From assembly GCA_052387855.1 (NCBI GenBank), contig JBQTIT010000025.1:1-64000 (forward strand): a stretch of DNA of 64,000 nucleotides, given 5' to 3'. The notes beneath the pieces are model-generated. The model did not search any database and had not been told where the DNA came from. It was given only the letters and a program-made list of their open reading frames with translations. A program made the position numbers and the translations under genes. Shown here in pieces: positions 17,319 to 25,865 of this stretch. This DNA is from CAIYZT01 sp052387855. Lineage in GTDB: Bacteria > Pseudomonadota > Alphaproteobacteria > Rhodobacterales > Rhodobacteraceae. The stretch's first letter is position 1. Each line of letters starts with the position of its first letter.

Positions 17319-17929
17319 TGGCGCTCTTCGGCCACGACAATCCCCATTCGCGCGCGGTCGCCCTTCTCAAGATCGCCCTGCCGCTGGTCGGTCTTGCGAT
17401 CCTGTCGACGCTGTTTCTGGTCTCGACCGCCCGGGTGCCGGACGATCTGGTGCCCTATGCCGATGTCGACATCGCCGATCTGTTGCGCGAGCCGCGCCTG
17501 ACCGGCCCGTCCTATGCCGGCGTCACGCGCGACGGCGCGGTCGTGACCCTGTCCGCGCGCGAGGCCCTGCCCGGAGAGCCGGGCACCAGCCTGGGCGGGC
17601 TGGCGCGCGACCTGAAGGGGGTGCTTGAAACCCCCGACGGCGTGCGCAGCACCTTTTCCGCCGGAGAGGCGCGGCTGGACGTCAGCGAGGATCTGGTGCT
17701 TTTGCTGGGCGGCGTCACGATTTCGATCTCGACCGGCACCACGCTGAGCTTTGAAGAGGGCCAGATCGCGCTGGACCGGACCAGCATCCTGGCCTTTGGC
17801 GGGATCAGCGCCACCGGGCCGATGGGGCGGCTTCGGGCCGGAATTCTCAGCATCGCGCCGGCGAAAGACAGCCCGGGGCACACCCAGATGGTTTTCAAGG
17901 GCGGCGTGCGGCTGCTATACCAGCCCTGA
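17318..17929 (+). CDS. lptC: Lipopolysaccharide export protein LptC
   Basis: This 203-residue bitopic protein has a single N-terminal membrane anchor (about 16-40) and a periplasmic beta-jellyroll region, as expected for LptC, which passes LPS from the LptBFG transporter to LptA. The sequence is weakly conserved in the family; identification rests on the anchor, the length, the repeat-like periplasmic region (TFSAGEARLDVSEDLVLLLG) and above all the position between kdsD and lptA-lptB. The start overlaps the kdsD stop. Confidence 0.88.
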   Translation: MALFGHDNPHSRAVALLKIALPLVGLAILSTLFLVSTARVPDDLVPYADVDIADLLREPRLTGPSYAGVTRDGAVVTLSAREALPGEPGTSLGGLARDLKGVLETPDGVRSTFSAGEARLDVSEDLVLLLGGVTISISTGTTLSFEEGQIALDRTSILAFGGISATGPMGRLRAGILSIAPAKDSPGHTQMVFKGGVRLLYQP

Positions 17930-17948
17930 GGCGCAAAGGATCGCAGGC

Positions 17949-18443
17949 ATGGCCCACCCACGCACCCCCCTCTTGCCCGCGCTTCTGGCGCTGTTCGTCG
18001 GCGCCGCGGCGCTGGCGCAAGACGCCCGGATCGACCTTGGCGGCCTGCGGGCCGATCCCAAGGCGCCGGTCGAGGTGACGGCCGACAGCTTTTCCGTCGA
18101 TCAGGCCACCAGCGCGGCGGTGTTTTCCGGCGCGGTCCGCATCGCGCAGGGCGAGATGGTGATCACCGCCGACAGCGTGACCATCGAATATGCCGAGGGC
18201 GGCAAGGGCATCCGCCGACTGCTTGCCTCGGGCGGCGTGATCCTGCGGGCCGGGGCGAACGAGGCGCGGGCCGACAGCGCCGACTATGACATCGCTGCCG
18301 GCGAGGTGACGCTGACGGGCGATGTGGTGCTGACCCAGGGCAGCGCCACGATTTCCGGTCAGCGCATGGTGGTCAACCTGGCCGACGGCACCGGACGGAT
18401 CGAGGGCGGCGTCACCACCACCTTTGTTCCCGGGGGCAACTGA
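17949..18443 (+). CDS. lptA: Lipopolysaccharide transport periplasmic protein LptA
   Basis: The 164-residue product has a signal peptide (about 1-23, ending ALAQD) and an OstA/LptA beta-jellyroll (PVEVTADSFSVDQATSAAVF then EMVITADSVTIEY and ATISGQRMVVNLADG). LptA forms the periplasmic bridge for LPS. The ATG at 17949 was chosen because AAAGGA precedes it and the signal peptide begins there; the longer frame covers lptC. Its stop shares a base with the lptB ATG. Confidence 0.93.
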   Translation: MAHPRTPLLPALLALFVGAAALAQDARIDLGGLRADPKAPVEVTADSFSVDQATSAAVFSGAVRIAQGEMVITADSVTIEYAEGGKGIRRLLASGGVILRAGANEARADSADYDIAAGEVTLTGDVVLTQGSATISGQRMVVNLADGTGRIEGGVTTTFVPGGN

Positions 18444-19198
18444 TGGCGCCCGATCTGACCGTGACGCTGGGCTCATCTGGCCTGCGCATCCGCAATCTGC
18501 GCAAGTCCTACAAGAAGCGCCTGGTGATCCGCGATGTCTCGCTTGACCTCATGCGCGGCGAGGTGGTGGCGCTCCTGGGCCCCAACGGCTGCGGCAAGAC
18601 CACCACCTTCTATTCCATCGCGGGCCTGGTGACACCCGAGGCCGGCGAGGTGCTGATCGACGGGCGCGACGTGACCGCCCTGCCGATGTACCGCCGGGCG
18701 CGGCTGGGGATCGGCTATCTGCCGCAGGAGATGTCGATCTTTCGCGGGCTCTCGGCCGAAGACAACATCATGGCGGTGCTGGAAATTTCCGAATCCGACC
18801 CGCACCGCCGGCGCGAGCGGCTTGAAGAGCTGCTGTCGGATTTCTCGATCACCCATATCCGGCAGGCCCCCGCCCTGGCCCTGTCCGGGGGCGAGCGGCG
18901 GCGGGTGGAAATCGCGCGCTGCCTGGCGGCGAACCCGAAATACCTCTTGCTGGACGAGCCATTTGCCGGGGTCGACCCGATCGCCGTGGGCGAGATCCGG
19001 CATCTGGTGCAGACGCTCAAGGCGCGCGGCCTGGGCGTGCTGATCACCGATCACAACGTGCGCGAGACGCTGGAAATCGTGGACCGCGCCTATATCCTGC
19101 ACGACGGCAAGGTGCTGATGTCGGGCACCGGCGACGAGGTGGTGCGCGACGAGATGGTGCGTCGCGTCTATCTGGGCGAGAATTTTCGCATAATCTGA
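18443..19198 (+). CDS. lptB: LPS export ABC transporter ATP-binding protein LptB
   Basis: This 251-residue ATPase has all ABC motifs: Walker A GPNGCGKTTT near 47, Q-loop YLPQEMSIF near 92, signature LSGGERRR near 148, Walker B YLLLDEPFAGVDP near 168 and the switch His in LITDHNVRETL. The Q-loop form and the D-loop are those of LptB rather than an amino-acid transporter. It powers LPS extraction with LptFG, which are encoded elsewhere. In many proteobacteria rpoN follows; here the next 238 bp contain no gene. Confidence 0.97.
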   Translation: MAPDLTVTLGSSGLRIRNLRKSYKKRLVIRDVSLDLMRGEVVALLGPNGCGKTTTFYSIAGLVTPEAGEVLIDGRDVTALPMYRRARLGIGYLPQEMSIFRGLSAEDNIMAVLEISESDPHRRRERLEELLSDFSITHIRQAPALALSGGERRRVEIARCLAANPKYLLLDEPFAGVDPIAVGEIRHLVQTLKARGLGVLITDHNVRETLEIVDRAYILHDGKVLMSGTGDEVVRDEMVRRVYLGENFRII

Positions 19199-19228
19199 CC
19201 GCAGGCCGCTTTCCGCCTCGCCCGGCAG

Positions 19229-19258
19229 TTGACAAGCGTGCCGGGCCGTCCCCAAATA
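19229..19258 (+). promoter_or_regulatory. Weak promoter candidate upstream of hpf
   Basis: A perfect TTGACA lies at 19229-19234, but the best -10 at the right distance (CAAATA at 19253-19258, 18 bp) matches poorly. The 238-bp lptB-hpf gap must hold a promoter; this is a candidate only. Confidence 0.3.
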
Positions 19259-19436
19259 CAAGGGATGAACGCGCATCAAGGCCAGTTCGCCGATCCCCCC
19301 GCCGCCCACTCAGGGCCACGCGCCGCATGTCGGCACGAACCGATCGGCTCCAAAACTGCAACGCATTCTAAATGCTTTTCAGGTCAGGCTGGGCCCGCCG
19401 GGCACCGGCTCTGCCCCAACGTGCCGAGGAGGTAAA

Positions 19437-20012
19437 ATGCGCTACCAGATCACCGGAAAACAGATCGACATCGGCGAGGCCCTGCAAACCCACGTCAAGG
19501 CCGAGCTTGGCGAGGTCGTGGAGAAATACGCCCAGCGCCCGACCGATGCCAGCATCGTCTTTTCAAAGGCCGCGCATGAATTCATCTGCGAATCCACGAT
19601 CCACCTTTCCACCGGTCTTTCCGCCTCGGCCAAGGGTCATGCCCCTGAAATCTATGCCGCTTTCGAATCCTGCCGCGAGAAGATGGACAAGCAGATGCGC
19701 CGCTACAAGCGGCGCTTGCGCAACCACCACCGCGACCGGGCGGAACCGGTTGAATATGGCGCGGGTTCGTCCTATATCCTCGCCGCATCCGACGAGGCAG
19801 AGGACAGCGACAGCTCGACCCTGCAACCGGTCGTGATCGCCGAGATGGAGACGAAGATCCCCGCGATCACCGTCGGCGAGGCGGTCATGCAACTGGAACT
19901 GGCCGGGCAGAAGATGCTGGTCTTTCGCAATGAGGGCCACGGCGGCGTGAACGTGGTCTACAGGCGGGACGATGGCAACATCGGATGGATCGATCCGCGC
20001 AACAGCAAGTAA
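19437..20012 (+). CDS. hpf: Ribosome hibernation promoting factor, long form
   Basis: This 191-residue protein has an N-terminal S30AE/HPF domain (MRYQITGKQIDIGEALQTHV, about 1-100) and the C-terminal dimerisation domain of long HPF (about 130-191, AITVGEAVMQLELAGQKMLVF and GNIGWIDP). Long HPF dimerises 70S ribosomes into inactive 100S particles in stationary phase. A strong GAGGAGG sits five bases before the ATG. It is followed after 39 bp by ptsN, the usual pairing; rpoN, which often precedes it, is missing. Confidence 0.95.
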   Translation: MRYQITGKQIDIGEALQTHVKAELGEVVEKYAQRPTDASIVFSKAAHEFICESTIHLSTGLSASAKGHAPEIYAAFESCREKMDKQMRRYKRRLRNHHRDRAEPVEYGAGSSYILAASDEAEDSDSSTLQPVVIAEMETKIPAITVGEAVMQLELAGQKMLVFRNEGHGGVNVVYRRDDGNIGWIDPRNSK

Positions 20013-20051
20013 CCGGCCCCGAAGACCGGAAAACAGGAACGAACCTTCCTC

Positions 20052-20516
20052 ATGGACCTCTCAAAGCTCTTGACACCCGGCGCCGTCCGGTTCGTCAGCC
20101 AGATGCCCGCCAAGAAGCGGCTGTTCCAGGAACTGAGCGAGATCGCCGGACAGGTCTATGGCCTGTCCCCCTCGTCCGTGATCGAGGGGTTGCAGGAACG
20201 CGAAAGCCTGGGGCCGACCGGGGTCGGCCACGGGCTGGCGCTGCCGCACGCCCGGCTTGAGGGGGTCGAGCGGATCTGCGGCATCTTTCTGCGCATCGAA
20301 CGGCCGATGAACTACGATTCGGTCGATCGGCAGCCGGTCGATCTGGTCTTTGCGCTGCTGGCGCCCAAGGATTCGGGGGTCGAGCATCTCAAGGCGCTGG
20401 CGCTGGTCTCGCGCACCATGCGCGATCCGGCGATCTGCGCCAAGCTCAGGGCCAATGCCGACGTGGACAAGCTGCACGCCATCCTGACCGAACCGCGCAC
20501 CTCTCAGGCGGCCTGA
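20052..20516 (+). CDS. ptsN: PTS IIA-like nitrogen-regulatory protein
   Basis: The 154-residue protein is the EIIA-Ntr component of the nitrogen phosphotransferase system, which senses the N/C state through phosphorylation of the His in GLALPHAR near residue 66. Domain length and flanking motifs (LGPTGVGHG and DLVFALLAPKDSGVEHLKAL) agree with PtsN. It lies directly downstream of hpf. Its last 13 bases overlap the end of the convergent sulfotransferase gene (20504-20516). Confidence 0.95.
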   Translation: MDLSKLLTPGAVRFVSQMPAKKRLFQELSEIAGQVYGLSPSSVIEGLQERESLGPTGVGHGLALPHARLEGVERICGIFLRIERPMNYDSVDRQPVDLVFALLAPKDSGVEHLKALALVSRTMRDPAICAKLRANADVDKLHAILTEPRTSQAA

Positions 20517-21919
20517 CCCGGCGGCGTCCAGGGGCCAAAGCCAAAGGCCTCATAATCGCGGCCATAGGCGGCGCGGGCGGCCTGTTCCAGATCGGGGCCG
20601 TAAAGCGCGGCCAGAGCATGGCTGGCGCTGTCCGGCTCCGGCGGCAGATCGTGCGCGGTCAGGCCGGCTTGCGAGGCCACAAAGGCCAGCCCCTCGTGCA
20701 GGCGATCCTCGCGCAGGATGTGGTCGGGCGCCTGCATCTGGCCGAAGCCTTGCAGGATCGCAAGCTGGCTGGCCAGCGGCGCCGGCGTGTGCAGCTCTGT
20801 CCGGCCGGCCAGAAGATGCCGCGCCAGATCGAGAAACACCAGAAACCCGGCCCGATATTCGACCGGGTCGGACAAGCCCGCGCCCTTTGGCGGCAGGACC
20901 AACCGGTGGACCCGTTTCAGATAGGGGCGCAGTTCGGGCATGTATTCCTTGCGCAGGAACTCGTCCCAGGCGGCCTGGGCCCGTGCCAGCGGGTGGCGCA
21001 GCACGGCAAAGCTGACATGGCCCGGATGATCCGCCCGCCAGCTTCGCAGCGAGGCGCGGTCAAAGGGGCCGCGCATCGGGCCAAAGCCCGACAGCCAGTC
21101 GCCAAGCCGCTGCTCGGGGCCGGAACGGATCGACATGAACAAGAGCGGCGCGCCGGTCGAGGCGAGGTACTGCGGCACCGCAGGGGCGCGGCGCGGCTCA
21201 AGGCTCGGGCTGTGGCCCAGATCAAGGTGCATGCCCGCCAGCGCCCGCGCCATCTCGGCCGGATTGCTGACCTTGTCCGCGGTCGCCTCTGGGTTCTGCT
21301 TCTTGAACCGGTAATCCAGCGCCTTGAGGCGCCCCGGCACGCCCAGAAATTCCGCCAGTCCGTTGATCACTTCCAAATCGCGGATGTCGTCGTAATCAAC
21401 GACAAAGGCGCTTTGTCCGCTGGTTTGCAGGCGCGTCTGGAGCAGGCGCTGAAAGCCCTGCACCGCCTCCAGCCGGGCGCGAAATTCGACTTCGTCGAAC
21501 CGGGGGCGGACGGTTTTCAGATGCCGGGTGTTGGCCAGCCACCACTGGTCGCTTGCCGTCGCGATCTTCCAGGAGATGTAGCTGTCCAGCGGATTGCGCG
21601 TCAGCACGATCTTGGCGCAGCCCCGGTCCCGCATCACGATGTCCAGCACCCTTGGGTCATGGTCGTGAAAGTAGCGAAAGCCGGAAAGGCCCGCCGTCTG
21701 CGCCCGCATCGCCGACAAAAGCTGCGACGGATCGGCCCCGCGCGCCGCGATGTCGACGCCCAGATAGTCCTGCCGACCCTCGGCACCGATGAAATAGGGA
21801 TTGAACGCCTCGCCATGGCAGGTCACGCCGGGGATCGCGTTGAGATTCGCCTCCAGAAAATTCGAGCCGGTACGCATCTCGGCAAAGATGACAAAGCTTG
21901 TAAAGCTTGCGGGCGCCAT
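20504..21919 (-). CDS. Sulfotransferase-like protein with two P-loop halves
   Basis: This 471-residue protein starts like a Stf0/NodH-type sulfotransferase: the 5'-PSB loop is VIFAEMRTGSNFLEANL and the 3'-phosphate region is IVLTRNPLDSYISW near 105. The second half (from about 255) again has a sulfotransferase-like order, FMSIRSGPEQRLGDWL and FAVLRHPLARAQAAW, with a less conserved loop. Such enzymes move sulfate from PAPS to carbohydrates. It begins four bases after the GT14 gene and ends the minus-strand polysaccharide cluster, which also encodes a CysQ-type phosphatase that would clear the PAP by-product. Target glycan unknown. Confidence 0.75.
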   Translation of the reverse strand: MAPASFTSFVIFAEMRTGSNFLEANLNAIPGVTCHGEAFNPYFIGAEGRQDYLGVDIAARGADPSQLLSAMRAQTAGLSGFRYFHDHDPRVLDIVMRDRGCAKIVLTRNPLDSYISWKIATASDQWWLANTRHLKTVRPRFDEVEFRARLEAVQGFQRLLQTRLQTSGQSAFVVDYDDIRDLEVINGLAEFLGVPGRLKALDYRFKKQNPEATADKVSNPAEMARALAGMHLDLGHSPSLEPRRAPAVPQYLASTGAPLLFMSIRSGPEQRLGDWLSGFGPMRGPFDRASLRSWRADHPGHVSFAVLRHPLARAQAAWDEFLRKEYMPELRPYLKRVHRLVLPPKGAGLSDPVEYRAGFLVFLDLARHLLAGRTELHTPAPLASQLAILQGFGQMQAPDHILREDRLHEGLAFVASQAGLTAHDLPPEPDSASHALAALYGPDLEQAARAAYGRDYEAFGFGPWTPPGQAA

Positions 21920-21923
21920 CGGG

Positions 21924-23621
21924 CTATTTCACAAGATAGGGGCGCGGCCGGTTGCGATTGGTGCCTGCCGTCCCGCCCTCGACCGGGAAATCGCCGGTCA
22001 TGACCGGCAGCATGCCCTGATTGCGCAGGTTTTGCAGGAACTGGCCGAACCCGGTCAGATCGACAAGGCGCGGCGCCTCGGTCAGCCGGCGCATGGCGCG
22101 GGGGCTGATCTCGTCCACGACGCTTTGCAGGGGCTCGATCGGATTCTCGACGAACTCGGCCAGCGACCAGACGCGCAGGCGCGCCTTGGCGTGGATCGAC
22201 CGCAGGATGGCCAGATGCTCCATCTCGGTCTTTTGCAAGAGCGCGGCCTTGCGGCGGATTTCGCCGAAATTCTCGTTGGCATTGAACAGCGGCAGCGCCC
22301 ACGCGCCGGTGATGACAGAGATCTGCGCATTGCGGTCGCAGGCCATGTACCAGGAAATCTCTTGCGCGTCCTGCGGGCCGAACTGAAAGCACTGCCGCTC
22401 GCCCCGGGTGTTCCAGATCAGGTTGGTCAGAAAGCCGCGCGGGTTGTAATCGCGCAGCGCGGCGGAATCGGACAGCGCGCCATTATAGACCGTCTCGCCG
22501 CCCACAAAATGCACCCGGTCCGGGGCGTAAAGATGCCCATGGCTGCGGGTTCCGGCGACCTTGTCCAGCCAGGGGCCGAAATTCTCGAAAACCTCGGCAA
22601 ACCCCTCGAACACCGAATAGGCGGCCGAGGTGCGGCCATTTTCCCAGTTCTCATGCGGAAAGCGGCTTTGCATGATCAGGCCCGGGCGCCCCTTGGTGCG
22701 CCGCTCGACCGCCTTGGGAAACAGCCGGTCGATCTTGCCCGGATTGGGGTCCGGCGCGGGGGTCGCGCGGTCCTTGCCGTTCAGGAATGTGTCATACAGC
22801 GCATTGGCGTGGGGCCAGATCTTGCGCGCGACAAAACAGTCGGACCGGCGCAAGAGGTGCAGGTGGTCGTCATAAAAGATGTGCGGCTTGCCCTGAAAGT
22901 CGAATTTCGACAGCGTCAGCGATCGGCTTTCGACCGTGGTCGACACCCGGCGCACCATGGTCTGGAAATAGCTTTCGTCCGGAATCCAGACCTTGCGGAA
23001 GTAATGGTCGATCCGGGCGCGGTCCGGGCTTTCAAGGATGGCCGTCAGCGTCTGGCGGGTCAGGCACCACCACTGACTGCCCATGTGCGGCACCAGTCCG
23101 GCCGGAATGTCACGCTGGAACCCGACCCTGCGTTGCAGCTTGACATAGGCGTCAAACAGCCGGCGCTGCTTGCGCCAGCTAAAGGGGAAGCGCAGGGTAA
23201 AACGCTCCATGTCCAGCCCGCCGATGGTCCAGCCAACATCCTCGGTTGTCACGCTCTCGATGAAATCGGTGCGCGGGCGCTGGACCAGATAGGCCACCAG
23301 TTCCTGCACCGGGCGCAGCGGCAGGCAGGCGCCCGAGGCCAGAAAGACGTGCCGGACCTGCGGAAAGACGGCCAGCAGCAGCTCGGCGGCGTCCTGCGTC
23401 GCCCCGACAATGCCCCAGGTGCCCCATTCGCAGGCATGGCGCGAGGAAAAGCGCACGTTGCCAAGATCGGACAGCGAACGCTCCATCGTCTGATAGTCGA
23501 CCTTGGCGACGCGGCGGTCGACATGCACGACCACCGGGCAGTCACGCTCGGCCCAGTGGCGCGCGACCTGGGCGGCGCGGTGCAGCGCGGTGTGGCACAA
23601 AAGGACGATCCCCACCGTCAT
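21924..23621 (-). CDS. Core-2/I-branching type glycosyltransferase with C-terminal extension
   Basis: The 565-residue protein has an N-terminal GT14 fold (TVGIVLLCHTALHRAAQVARHW, then VVVHVDRRV near 30, FLASGACLPLRPV near 92 and GSQWWCLTR near 182), related to beta-1,6-N-acetylglucosaminyltransferases. From about 290 a long C-terminal region of unknown function follows, as in roseobacter relatives annotated with DUF5928. No membrane segment is seen, so it would act in the cytoplasm on a nascent glycan. ATGA overlap with the upstream GT2 gene and a 4-bp gap to the sulfotransferase place it inside one operon. Confidence 0.8.
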   Translation of the reverse strand: MTVGIVLLCHTALHRAAQVARHWAERDCPVVVHVDRRVAKVDYQTMERSLSDLGNVRFSSRHACEWGTWGIVGATQDAAELLLAVFPQVRHVFLASGACLPLRPVQELVAYLVQRPRTDFIESVTTEDVGWTIGGLDMERFTLRFPFSWRKQRRLFDAYVKLQRRVGFQRDIPAGLVPHMGSQWWCLTRQTLTAILESPDRARIDHYFRKVWIPDESYFQTMVRRVSTTVESRSLTLSKFDFQGKPHIFYDDHLHLLRRSDCFVARKIWPHANALYDTFLNGKDRATPAPDPNPGKIDRLFPKAVERRTKGRPGLIMQSRFPHENWENGRTSAAYSVFEGFAEVFENFGPWLDKVAGTRSHGHLYAPDRVHFVGGETVYNGALSDSAALRDYNPRGFLTNLIWNTRGERQCFQFGPQDAQEISWYMACDRNAQISVITGAWALPLFNANENFGEIRRKAALLQKTEMEHLAILRSIHAKARLRVWSLAEFVENPIEPLQSVVDEISPRAMRRLTEAPRLVDLTGFGQFLQNLRNQGMLPVMTGDFPVEGGTAGTNRNRPRPYLVK

Positions 23622-24628
23622 GCCCAGTTCCCCTTTGACATCAGGCCGAGAATCTCAAGCTGGCGCCAATTGATGTATTTTTCGGAAAACTTGCACCACA
23701 GGTCCGGCTTTTCCGCGACCATCCCGCGATAGGCCCGATATTCGTGGCTGTTGGCATAGTGCTGGCGGCGAAGCATTTCTTCTTCGGCCTTGGCGGCAAA
23801 GGTATCAAGGAACTTGGCATGCAAGAGGCAGCCGCTGGCCTTTTCCCCGCCCCATTCGTCATAGGTCTGGTTCAAGCCGCGCGGCAGCAGCATATGGGTC
23901 GAGCTGACATAGGCGTAGCGCCGGCTCCACTTGACCAGCGGGATCTTGTTCAGCGCCGGGGCACGTTCGGGCGCATCCGCAAAGAACTGCCGCGCGCGCG
24001 GTCCGCCCTGAATCCAGAGGTTGCCGTATTTTTCGTTGCGGGCATAGGTGTAGTTTCCGGCATCGAAATAGGGGGCGACGTCAAACGGGCTTTGCCCCTC
24101 GGCATAGGCGACCTGGTTGATCGGCCCCTTGGGGTACATGTCCAGCAGCATGGCCGAGAACGACCGGATCGACGAGAAGTCAAGCCAGTCGGTCAACGCG
24201 CGCAGGGGGCGGGTGTCGCAGAAGGGGTAGACAAAGAACTCATCCGGATCGACGACCAGGGTCCAGTGCCCGTCGGCATATTTCATCTGCAACCAGGTCA
24301 GCCAGTCCACGCCAAAGCGCGACCGCTTGTAGCTGTGCGAGGTGGTCCAGAGCGAGACATCGTCCTGCTGCGCCAGATATTCGCGGCTGCCGTCGTCGCT
24401 GCCATTGTCGACGATCAGGAAATGGTTGACCCCCAGGTCCCGGTAGTAGCGCAGAAAGAACGGCAGGCGCACCCGCTCGTTGCGCAGGGTGGTGAACACC
24501 AGCAGATCGTCCTTTGCAATTCCATCGGTGCGCAGGGCCACGGGGCGCAGCTCGCGCCGCTTGCGAAAGGCGCGAAAGAGCCAACGCTTGCGGGCGAGAC
24601 GGAGCATGTAGCGCGACAGCAGGCTCAT
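23618..24628 (-). CDS. Glycosyltransferase family 2-like protein
   Basis: This 336-residue protein resembles the GT2 subfamily PF13704: DLLVFTTLRNERVRLPFFL near 43, HFLIVDNGSDDGSREYL near 71 and VDPDEFFVY near 125 (the metal-binding DxD). The ATG at 24628 is preceded by GGAGGAAA; the extended frame upstream crosses the end of the next gene. It overlaps both neighbours by ATGA (GT4 upstream, GT14 downstream), so the three are made together. Donor and acceptor are not predictable. Confidence 0.82.
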   Translation of the reverse strand: MSLLSRYMLRLARKRWLFRAFRKRRELRPVALRTDGIAKDDLLVFTTLRNERVRLPFFLRYYRDLGVNHFLIVDNGSDDGSREYLAQQDDVSLWTTSHSYKRSRFGVDWLTWLQMKYADGHWTLVVDPDEFFVYPFCDTRPLRALTDWLDFSSIRSFSAMLLDMYPKGPINQVAYAEGQSPFDVAPYFDAGNYTYARNEKYGNLWIQGGPRARQFFADAPERAPALNKIPLVKWSRRYAYVSSTHMLLPRGLNQTYDEWGGEKASGCLLHAKFLDTFAAKAEEEMLRRQHYANSHEYRAYRGMVAEKPDLWCKFSEKYINWRQLEILGLMSKGNWA

Positions 24629-25863
24629 CGTCTTTCCTCCGGGGACACCCCAGAGATATGTATGCCGCCCTCGTGGTGCAATGCGCGCAGGGCCACCTCC
24701 ACATGGGTGGCCCAATCCGCGATGGTCAAACCGCTGCTGCCCACGCTCTGCTTGCCCTCAAGGCGCCCTGCGGCGCTTATTGCTTTGGTCCAAGCATAGA
24801 CGTCCGCGGGCTTCAGGTAAACGGGATAGTCTTTCAGCACCTCGCGCAGGACGGGCAGATCGCTGCACAGCACCGGCAGGCCGCGCGCCGCGGCCTCAAG
24901 CGGCGGCAGGCCGAACCCCTCGGCCAGGCTGGGAAAGACCAGCGCCCGTGCCCGGACCATGAGCGCGGCAACCGCCCCGTCAGGCAGAGCGCCCAGCACA
25001 TGGATGCCCGGGGTCTGGCGCAGCCGGTCGAAAAGCTGCGCGTCGGCCCAGCCGGGATGGCCGACGACAAACAGGTCGGGCAGACCGGCAGCGCCGTGCC
25101 AGACATCGCACAGCAGCGCCAGGTTCTTGCGCGGCTCGATCGTGCCCAGCGCCAGCACATAGGCGCGCGCCAGGTCCAGGCGCGCCGGCAGGGCCGAGGC
25201 ATCCGGCGCGGCCAGGGCGACCCCCAGGGCCGAGACCACGGCCGGCGGCACCCGCCCTGCCCGGGCCAGATGCACCTCGGCGGTGCGGCGGGCGGCCTCG
25301 GTGGGGTATATCACCGTATCCGCGCGGGCGGCCACCGCCCCGACCAGGCCGGCAAAGGTCGCCGCCGTGCCCTTGCGGGCAAGGTCGGGATGGTCCAGCG
25401 GAATGGTGTCGTGCAGCATCACCCGGATGCGGCCGCCCGCGCGCGCGATCCGCCCCAGCGTGCGGCGGCCATGGATGGCATGGCCAAGACTGAAATAATC
25501 AAAACTCGGCCCGATCCGGCGCAGCAGCCTGCCCAGCAGCAGCCCGGGGGCGCGGCCGATGGCGATGCGACGCAGGTCCGCCTCGCACCGGCCCCGCAGC
25601 GGGTTGCCGCGCCGCATGAGGCGGCCGATCAGATCCGGCGGGCCAAGGGGGATGGTTGCCGCAACGCGCCCCAGCAGAGCCGCGATGCCGGCCCTGTCCA
25701 GCAGCAGAAAGCCAAGCCGTGTCGCCACCAGGGCAAACAACGGCTCTGGCCGCGCCGTCAGCGCGTCCGCCCAGGCGGCCTCGACCCGGTCGATGCCGGT
25801 CAGGGCGCCTCGGCCAGCGCGCGAGGTCAGTCTGGTCAGATCGATCAGCCGGGGCGGCGGCAC
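24625..25863 (-). CDS. Glycosyltransferase family 4 (group 1)
   Basis: The 412-residue protein has the GT-B C-terminal half of group 1 enzymes: YVLALGTIEPRKNLALL near 235, FVVGHPGWAD, VLGALPDGAVAALMVRARALVFPSL with SLAEGFGLPPLEA near 308, which supplies the EX7E-type nucleotide-sugar contact. The N-terminal half is less conserved but contains HDTIPLDHPDL. It starts at a GTG three bases after the galU stop, and an ATG two bases away is out of frame. It likely adds a hexose to the surface glycan assembled by this cluster. Confidence 0.85.
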   Translation of the reverse strand: MPPPRLIDLTRLTSRAGRGALTGIDRVEAAWADALTARPEPLFALVATRLGFLLLDRAGIAALLGRVAATIPLGPPDLIGRLMRRGNPLRGRCEADLRRIAIGRAPGLLLGRLLRRIGPSFDYFSLGHAIHGRRTLGRIARAGGRIRVMLHDTIPLDHPDLARKGTAATFAGLVGAVAARADTVIYPTEAARRTAEVHLARAGRVPPAVVSALGVALAAPDASALPARLDLARAYVLALGTIEPRKNLALLCDVWHGAAGLPDLFVVGHPGWADAQLFDRLRQTPGIHVLGALPDGAVAALMVRARALVFPSLAEGFGLPPLEAAARGLPVLCSDLPVLREVLKDYPVYLKPADVYAWTKAISAAGRLEGKQSVGSSGLTIADWATHVEVALRALHHEGGIHISGVSPEERR

Positions 25864-25865
25864 AT

